DNA of 10,434 nucleotides, taken from positions 1 to 10,434 of the forward strand of contig DAOUWN010000049.1 in assembly GCA_030667105.1 (NCBI GenBank), read 5' to 3'. The notes beneath the pieces were generated by a model. That model ran no database searches, was not told where the DNA came from, and saw only the letters and a program-made list of their open reading frames with translations. This DNA comes from Deltaproteobacteria bacterium (GTDB lineage Bacteria > Desulfobacterota > Desulfobacteria > C00003060). Shown piece by piece: positions 6,556-10,434 of the stretch; within the stretch, counting starts at the first letter, position 1, and each line of letters begins with the position of its first letter. The position numbers were made by a program, and so were the translations under genes.

Positions 6556-7266
6556 ATGAGAAAAAGAGATGTGATGTGTGCGCGGTTTGCGCTGTGGCTC
6601 CCTTATTTGTGTGTGGCTCTGTTCCTCATGTCGTTTGCTCTTTTGTCCCGGCGCACCTGTGTTGCCTCAGACTGCCTTTCGATTTCTGAAATCTTTGAGC
6701 AGGTTCAGCGCCGGTATGCAGCAGCCGATTTTGAGGCTGATTTTTTCCAGGAGTCTCGCATAGAAGCGATGGGTATAGTCGATACAGCACAGGGGCACGT
6801 CTGTTTCAGACGGCCTGCCATGATGCGTTGGCACTATAGGACACCGGAGGAATACCTTATTATTTCGGACGGAGAAAGTCTGTGGATCTATCGGCCGGCA
6901 GATAACCAGGTCATGGTTGGGAGTTGTGCCGGATATTTTGGCGACACAAAACTCGCAGAGTTTTTTACCGAACCTCGCAAGCTCCTTGATAATTTTGTCG
7001 TACGGTTGTCAGCCGCGGAGTCACAAGAGAAGGACCTGTTTGTCCTGAAGCTTCTTCCCAAGAAAAAGCGGCCGAATCTGGTGGAACTTCTGCTGACTGT
7101 ATCAAAGAACACCTTCGATATCTTGGAATCGGTTACTTCCAACGCTTTTGGGGACAGAACGAGCATCCGATTTTCTGACTTCAAATTTGACCGAGGGTTG
7201 GATTTGTCTTTGTTTGTCTTCAAGATTCCCAAGAACGCAGACGTGCTTGAGCTAGAGCCGCAATAG
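6556..7266 (+). CDS. lolA: LolA-like outer membrane lipoprotein carrier protein
   Basis: Periplasmic chaperone that takes lipoproteins from LolCDE at the inner membrane and carries them to the outer membrane. The 236-aa precursor has a signal peptide: basic MRKR, a hydrophobic core at about 11-30 and likely cleavage near CVAS (35-38). The mature part has the LolA pattern: a helix then ADFFQES (61-67), GHVCFRRPAMMRWHYRTP (80-97), IISDGESLWIYRPADNQV (102-119), and beta strands to the end (IRFSDFKFDRGLDLSLFVFKIP). GAGG (6541-6544) precedes the ATG by 11 nt; Met7, preceded by an AGAG, is an alternative start. Three cysteines lie between 35 and 83, more than in well-known LolA. No lolB is present, which is usual outside beta- and gammaproteobacteria. 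Confidence 0.9.
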   Translation: MRKRDVMCARFALWLPYLCVALFLMSFALLSRRTCVASDCLSISEIFEQVQRRYAAADFEADFFQESRIEAMGIVDTAQGHVCFRRPAMMRWHYRTPEEYLIISDGESLWIYRPADNQVMVGSCAGYFGDTKLAEFFTEPRKLLDNFVVRLSAAESQEKDLFVLKLLPKKKRPNLVELLLTVSKNTFDILESVTSNAFGDRTSIRFSDFKFDRGLDLSLFVFKIPKNADVLELEPQ

Positions 7267-7275
7267 GGCACGGCA

Positions 7276-7288
7276 GCCATATTATGGC
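7276..7288. other. short perfect dyad after lolA
   Basis: GCCATA-t-TATGGC begins 9 nt after the lolA stop. The 6-bp arms around one base cannot form a normal RNA hairpin and no T run follows directly, so an operator-like DNA site or chance is more likely than a terminator. I see no other convincing lolA terminator. Confidence 0.25.
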
Positions 7289-7365
7289 AGTATTCAGGAT
7301 AGCTTTTTCCCCTGACCAAAACAATAAAGACAACCACGCCTCTTCCTAAGGCGCATGCCGCAAAA

Positions 7366-7541
7366 CACGAAAGATAGAGAACACGAAATTTGTCTCCCAC
7401 TGATCCTTCATCAAATATGATATGTGCTTGGCACACAAAGCACAAAGGAAAAAGTATTCTTTAGCGGAGTAACGAGGTGTGAAACTAAGCGGTGAATTGT
7501 GGACTTTTTTCGTGCCTTCGTGGTTTCGTGCTTTCGTGGTA
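7366..7541. repeat. fold-back region of 8-nt TTCGTG/CACGAA units before nadA
   Basis: TTCGTG occurs four times on an exact 8-nt period (7509, 7517, 7525, 7533), with spacers CC, GT, CT and GT. In the opposite orientation CACGAA occurs at 7366-7371 and 7382-7387 (16 nt apart, two periods), and the related CACACAAAGCACAAAGGAAAAAG runs at 7432-7454. GGAAAAAGT on the left mirrors ACTTTTTT on the right, so 7432-7541 can form an imperfect fold-back of about 110 nt. The 8-nt period excludes coding. I recall similar CACGAAG-type spacer repeats in environmental bacterial genomes, but cannot check. Confidence 0.7.
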
Positions 7542-7554
7542 TACATGTTTTTGA

Positions 7555-8508
7555 TTGTTGGCCTGTGGCAGATACTTGTTGGACTTACATACTCTGACTA
7601 ACACGCTAGCCAAGGAAATAAGGGCGCTTTTGAGTGAGCGAAATGCCATTCTGCTCGCTCACAACTACCAGCCCTCTGAAATTCAGGATGTTGCCGACCT
7701 CACGGGGGATTCCCTTGAACTCAGCATCCTTGCGGGGAAAACCGATGCGGATGTAATCGTTTTTTGTGGGGTCCTCTTTATGGCGGAGACGGCTGCCATA
7801 GTATCTCCCGACAAAACCGTGCTTATGCCTCGCATGGACACAGGGTGTCCCATGGCTGACATGATTACGACTGAAGCCCTTGAGGCAAGGCTTGCCCGGC
7901 TTGGCGAAATCCCCGTTGTAACCTATGTCAACTCCCCTGCCTCGGTGAAGGCACACTCCACTATCTGCTGTACTTCCGCCAATGCTGTTGCTGTTGTAAA
8001 CAGCCTGCCGGAGCATGAACTCCTCATGACGCCGGATCGGAACCTTTCCCAATATGCCGCATCCAAGACCAGCAAGAAAGTCAACTACTGGGACGGATAC
8101 TGCCCGATCCACGACCGGTTGTCGGCCCAAGAAGTGATGATTGCAAAGGCAGCCCATCCAGATGCCCTGTTTATGGCTCACCCAGAATGTCGTCCGGAGG
8201 TTCTGGCTCTGGCCGATGCTGTCTTGAGTACCTCCGGCATGCTGAATTTTGCCAAACGTTCCGAAAATCAATCATTTATCGTGGGAACGGAGGAAGGGCT
8301 GATCTACCCGCTGCAAAAAGCAAACCCGCACAAGTCGTTCTACAAGGTCTCCGACAACATGGTATGTGAAGACATGAAAAGAACAGCGCTCAGTGACGTC
8401 TTGAGAGCCCTAAGGACAATGACCTATGAGGTGAAAGTGCCCGAAACAGTCCGCAAGAGAGCCTTCAGGGCATTAAAACGGATGCAGGAAATTACTACTG
8501 GGAGGTAA
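7555..8508 (+). CDS. nadA: quinolinate synthase NadA (start uncertain)
   Basis: Cytoplasmic [4Fe-4S] enzyme that condenses iminoaspartate (from NadB or aspartate dehydrogenase) with dihydroxyacetone phosphate to quinolinate in NAD synthesis. The frame from 7555 gives 317 aa with three similar domains. Likely cluster ligands are Cys98 (TGCPMADM), Cys183 (WDGYCPIHDR) and Cys271 (VCEDMK); their spacing of 85 and 88 fits the three-cysteine NadA layout. AHNYQ (35-39), TYVNSPASVKAHS (123-135) and MAHPECRPEV (207-216) are also family motifs. No ATG or Shine-Dalgarno serves the start; TTG at 7555, 7576 or 7579 are candidates, and homology would begin about residue 10. nadB and nadC are not nearby. 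A repeat element ends 14 nt upstream. Confidence 0.95.
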   Translation: MLACGRYLLDLHTLTNTLAKEIRALLSERNAILLAHNYQPSEIQDVADLTGDSLELSILAGKTDADVIVFCGVLFMAETAAIVSPDKTVLMPRMDTGCPMADMITTEALEARLARLGEIPVVTYVNSPASVKAHSTICCTSANAVAVVNSLPEHELLMTPDRNLSQYAASKTSKKVNYWDGYCPIHDRLSAQEVMIAKAAHPDALFMAHPECRPEVLALADAVLSTSGMLNFAKRSENQSFIVGTEEGLIYPLQKANPHKSFYKVSDNMVCEDMKRTALSDVLRALRTMTYEVKVPETVRKRAFRALKRMQEITTGR

Positions 8509-8537
8509 GGGCTCGTATGGGTTTGTAAAGACCGTGC

Positions 8538-8930
8538 TCAAAGGGGCCTGCTGAGTACATATTCCTCGTAATCGTCGGCCGACATGAGGGTGTCTAATTC
8601 GTCTATGGAATAGAGTTTGGCTCGAATTACCCACCCTTGGCTGTATGGTGAGTCATTGATCAGTGTGGGGTTGTCGATGACATCTCGGTTCACCGCCAGA
8701 ACCTTCCCGCAGACAGGGGCATAGAGATCGTTAACCAGCTTTGCACATTCAACGCTCCCGAAGGGCTCGCAGTACACTATTTCATCACCTTCGTTTGGGA
8801 GTTCTATATAGTTGAGATCCCCCAACTCCAATTGGGCGTAATCGGTTATTCCGAGAGTCACTGTGTGATCGCCTTCCCGGCGGACCCATATATGCTCCTC
8901 GGAGTAATGCAGTTCGTCCAGTACTAACAA
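8538..8930 (-). CDS. gcvH: GcvH-like lipoyl carrier protein
   Basis: In the glycine cleavage system the H protein carries the aminomethyl group on a lipoyl-lysine between the P, T and L proteins. This 130-aa protein has the whole fold: LHYSEEHIWVRREGDHTVTLGITDYA, then LGDLNYIELPNEGDEI, the lipoyl hairpin and DSPYSQGWVIRAKL. The modified lysine should be Lys64 in GSVECAKLVNDLYAPVCGKV; typical H proteins read ESVKAASD here, so the local sequence diverges although Lys is kept. Two cysteines (62 and 74) flank the site and a third is at 54. The start looks like TTG at 8930, with a GGGG run about 12 nt upstream; there is no in-frame ATG. No gcvT, gcvP or lipoate gene is adjacent, so a role outside glycine cleavage is possible. 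It converges on nadA with a 29-nt gap. Confidence 0.85.
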   Translation of the reverse strand: MLVLDELHYSEEHIWVRREGDHTVTLGITDYAQLELGDLNYIELPNEGDEIVYCEPFGSVECAKLVNDLYAPVCGKVLAVNRDVIDNPTLINDSPYSQGWVIRAKLYSIDELDTLMSADDYEEYVLSRPL

Positions 8931-8978
8931 AGCGGCGTCGCCCCCGTCTCTGTCACTATCATATCAATCCAGGATGTC

Positions 8979-9006
8979 TATATACCGAACCAAGAGTTTT
9001 TGTAAG
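8979..9006 (-). promoter_or_regulatory. possible weak promoter for the gcvH-like gene
   Basis: Read on the minus strand, CTTACA (9006-9001, 4/6 to TTGACA) is followed after 16 nt by TATATA (8984-8979, 4/6 to TATAAT). It lies between the yebC terminator and gcvH and would give a leader of about 40 nt. The match is modest. Confidence 0.25.
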
Positions 9007-9035
9007 AAAAAGTACGGAAAACCTCCGGATTTCCG
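9007..9035 (-). terminator. probable terminator of rlmE-yebC
   Basis: On the minus strand CGGAAA (9035-9030) pairs with TTTCCG (9020-9015) around a 9-nt loop, followed after three bases by TTTTT (9011-9007). It begins 8 nt past the yebC stop. The stem is short (6 bp), so efficiency is uncertain. Confidence 0.45.
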
Positions 9036-9043
9036 CGGGCAAC

Positions 9044-9796
9044 CTAGCCTCCGCCGATCTCTTCAAGGGTCTTATCGGAGATATCAAAATTGGAATATAC
9101 TTTCTGGACATCGTCTGAGTCTTCCAGTCCATCCATTAGCCGAAGCATCTGTTCGGCCTCCTTGCCTTCAAGTTTAATCGTGCTTTGGGGCAACATCGTG
9201 ATCTCGGCAACGACATATCTGATCGCTCGATCATCCAGTGCCTTCTTCACCTGCTCAAGATTTTCCGTGGAAGTAATGACCTCTAAAGTCCCTTCCTCGT
9301 CATTGATGTCTTCTGCCCCTGCATCCAGTGTTATATCCATGAGGGTCTCTTCGTCCACGCTTCCCTTCTCAAAGGCAAACATACCCTTTTTTTGAAACAT
9401 CCAGGCCACGCATCCTGCCTCACCCAGGCTTCCCCCGGCCTTGCTGAAGGCATGGCGTATATCGGCCACTGTACGGTTCTTATTGTCGGTCAAAGACTCC
9501 ACGAGCACAGCCGCCCCGCCAGGTCCGTATCCTTCATAATAGACCTCTTCATAGGCGACCCCTTCCAGTTCACCTGTCCCTTTCTTTATTGCTCTTTCAA
9601 TGTTGTCCTTGGGCATGTTTTCTGACTTTGCTGCAGCGATAGCCGTACGGAGGCGAGGGTTGGCATCCGGATCGCCTCCCCCAAAGCGAGCAGCCACGGT
9701 GATCTCTTTTATCAACTTGGTAAAAATCTTGCCTCGCTTTGCATCTGTCGCGCCTTTTTTGCGCTTGATCGTGCTCCACTTTGAATGCCCGGACAT
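9044..9796 (-). CDS. yebC: YebC/PmpR (TACO1) family translation-associated protein
   Basis: The 250-aa protein has the family's full length and features: [25 protein letters not shown] at the N terminus, [16 protein letters not shown] (about 60-75), [15 protein letters not shown] (about 86-100), an acidic middle domain ([17 protein letters not shown]) and a C-terminal domain ending [13 protein letters not shown]. The family was long annotated as a transcriptional regulator; more recent work on YebC and TACO1 links it to translation through proline-rich stretches. AGGAGG (9806-9801 on the minus strand) stands 4 nt from the ATG, so the start is secure. It follows rlmE by 44 nt on the same strand, and both have ribosome-related roles, which suggests an operon. 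Confidence 0.96.
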   Translation of the reverse strand: MSGHSKWSTIKRKKGATDAKRGKIFTKLIKEITVAARFGGGDPDANPRLRTAIAAAKSENMPKDNIERAIKKGTGELEGVAYEEVYYEGYGPGGAAVLVESLTDNKNRTVADIRHAFSKAGGSLGEAGCVAWMFQKKGMFAFEKGSVDEETLMDITLDAGAEDINDEEGTLEVITSTENLEQVKKALDDRAIRYVVAEITMLPQSTIKLEGKEAEQMLRLMDGLEDSDDVQKVYSNFDISDKTLEEIGGG

Positions 9797-9840
9797 CGTG
9801 CCTCCTGAGTTGGCCTTTTACATACTTGCCTTTCGTGAGA

Positions 9841-10428
9841 TCAGTTTTTTCCCAATCCTACGACATATATCTCCCTGCTTGCCTTCCTGGTGCTCTTTGG
9901 CCTTACGTGCACGACCCTGCCAAAGGACTTCTTGACCTGGTCCGAAAAAACCTTGAAGTCAGCCCCGTGAAAGATCTTACAGACAAAGGCTCCTCCGGCT
10001 TCCAGAACGTGACCTGCAATAGCCAGCGCCGATTCACACAGTTCAAGGGACCTGTGAGCATCCAGGAACTTATTTCCTGTGCTAGAAGGCGCCATATCGC
10101 TCAATACCGTGTCAAACGGGCCTCCAACGGCGTCCAAGAATGACGCGTCAGGGCGTAGCACGTCGTGCTGGACAAATCGGACGTTGGGCGGAAGCTTCAG
10201 AGAAACCGGCGTGATGTCCACTCCAACAACGAAACCTTTGCCCCCCACTGTCCTTGAAGCAAACAGCAGCCATGAGCCGGGGACACAGCCCAAATCAAGC
10301 ACACGGCCACCTTTTTTCAGGACACGAAAGGATTCTTGTATCTCTTGAAGTTTAAAGACTGATCGAGCTGGGAATCCTTCCTTACGAGCACGTATTGCAT
10401 AAGAGTCATGCCATCTGTGAGATTTCAC
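9841..10428 (-). CDS. rlmE: RlmE (FtsJ/RrmJ) 23S rRNA 2'-O-ribose methyltransferase, 5' end possibly outside window
   Basis: SAM-dependent methyltransferase that modifies the ribose of a uridine in the 23S rRNA A loop late in large-subunit assembly. The 195 residues contain RWHDSYAIRARKEGFPARSVFKL (5-27), the SAM-binding loop LDLGCVPGSW (44-53; Cys-Val in place of the usual Ala-Ala), VGVDI (68-72) and the K-D-K-E tetrad as Lys26, Asp111 (LSDMAP), Lys151 (FVCKIFHG) and Glu186 (SREIYVV), spaced almost as in E. coli. The first in-window start is GTG at 10428; the frame stays open to the window edge and no Shine-Dalgarno can be seen, so the true start may lie a few codons upstream. It is probably cotranscribed with yebC. 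Confidence 0.94.
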   Translation of the reverse strand: MKSHRWHDSYAIRARKEGFPARSVFKLQEIQESFRVLKKGGRVLDLGCVPGSWLLFASRTVGGKGFVVGVDITPVSLKLPPNVRFVQHDVLRPDASFLDAVGGPFDTVLSDMAPSSTGNKFLDAHRSLELCESALAIAGHVLEAGGAFVCKIFHGADFKVFSDQVKKSFGRVVHVRPKSTRKASREIYVVGLGKN

Positions 10429-10434
10429 CCCGGA

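Noticed and set aside
7545..7601. 18-codon ORF from ATG 7545 as a leader peptide or a frameshifted N terminus of NadA.
   Set aside because: There is no Shine-Dalgarno, the start lies at a repeat edge and the peptide does not resemble the NadA N terminus; kept only as a note under the nadA start.

Overview
The window is a mostly housekeeping stretch of a bacterial chromosome. The gene set, the lone nadA, the LolA without LolB, the GcvH-like protein, the roughly even base composition and the repeat-rich spacers suggest an anaerobic deltaproteobacterium (Desulfobacterota, perhaps Desulfobacterales-like). That placement is inference from gene style, not from a marker tree. No phage, IS transposase, CRISPR array, tRNA or rRNA is visible.

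Layout, plus strand: a sigma70-like promoter (128-156) drives grpE (TTG start, 218) and dnaK (929-2866), closed by a strong intrinsic terminator (2892-2925). Next comes a compact hairpin/pseudoknot-like leader (2969-3002) running into a 110-aa protein of unknown function (3001-3333), which has a terminator-like hairpin over its stop codon. plsC (3374-4111) and ftsK (4121-6301) follow with a 9-nt gap. A 254-nt spacer holds three kinds of structured repeat, then lolA (6556-7266). A second repeat-bearing spacer (7267-7554) leads to nadA (about 7555-8508).

Minus strand, from the right edge: rlmE (10428-9841, start possibly outside the window) and yebC (9796-9044) form a likely operon ended by a weak terminator. 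A solitary gcvH-like gene (8930-8538) then converges on nadA.

Functionally, GrpE and DnaK form the Hsp70 chaperone pair (no dnaJ here). PlsC makes phosphatidic acid, FtsK moves DNA at the septum, LolA carries lipoproteins across the periplasm, NadA makes quinolinate for NAD, YebC and RlmE serve translation and the ribosome, and the GcvH-like protein is a probable lipoyl carrier.

The least ordinary content is in the spacers. (1) A hairpin plus an identical 15-nt tail occurs twice, immediately before the 110-aa ORF and before lolA; in both copies the loop AGGA can pair with the tail TCCT, as in an H-type pseudoknot, and a third partial copy follows ftsK. (2) Two different fold-back elements are built from short degenerate tandem units: 9-nt GGCAYTTTW units after ftsK and 8-nt TTCGTGNN units before nadA. 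I do not see a defence or biosynthetic system; these repeats are the best candidates for something undescribed.
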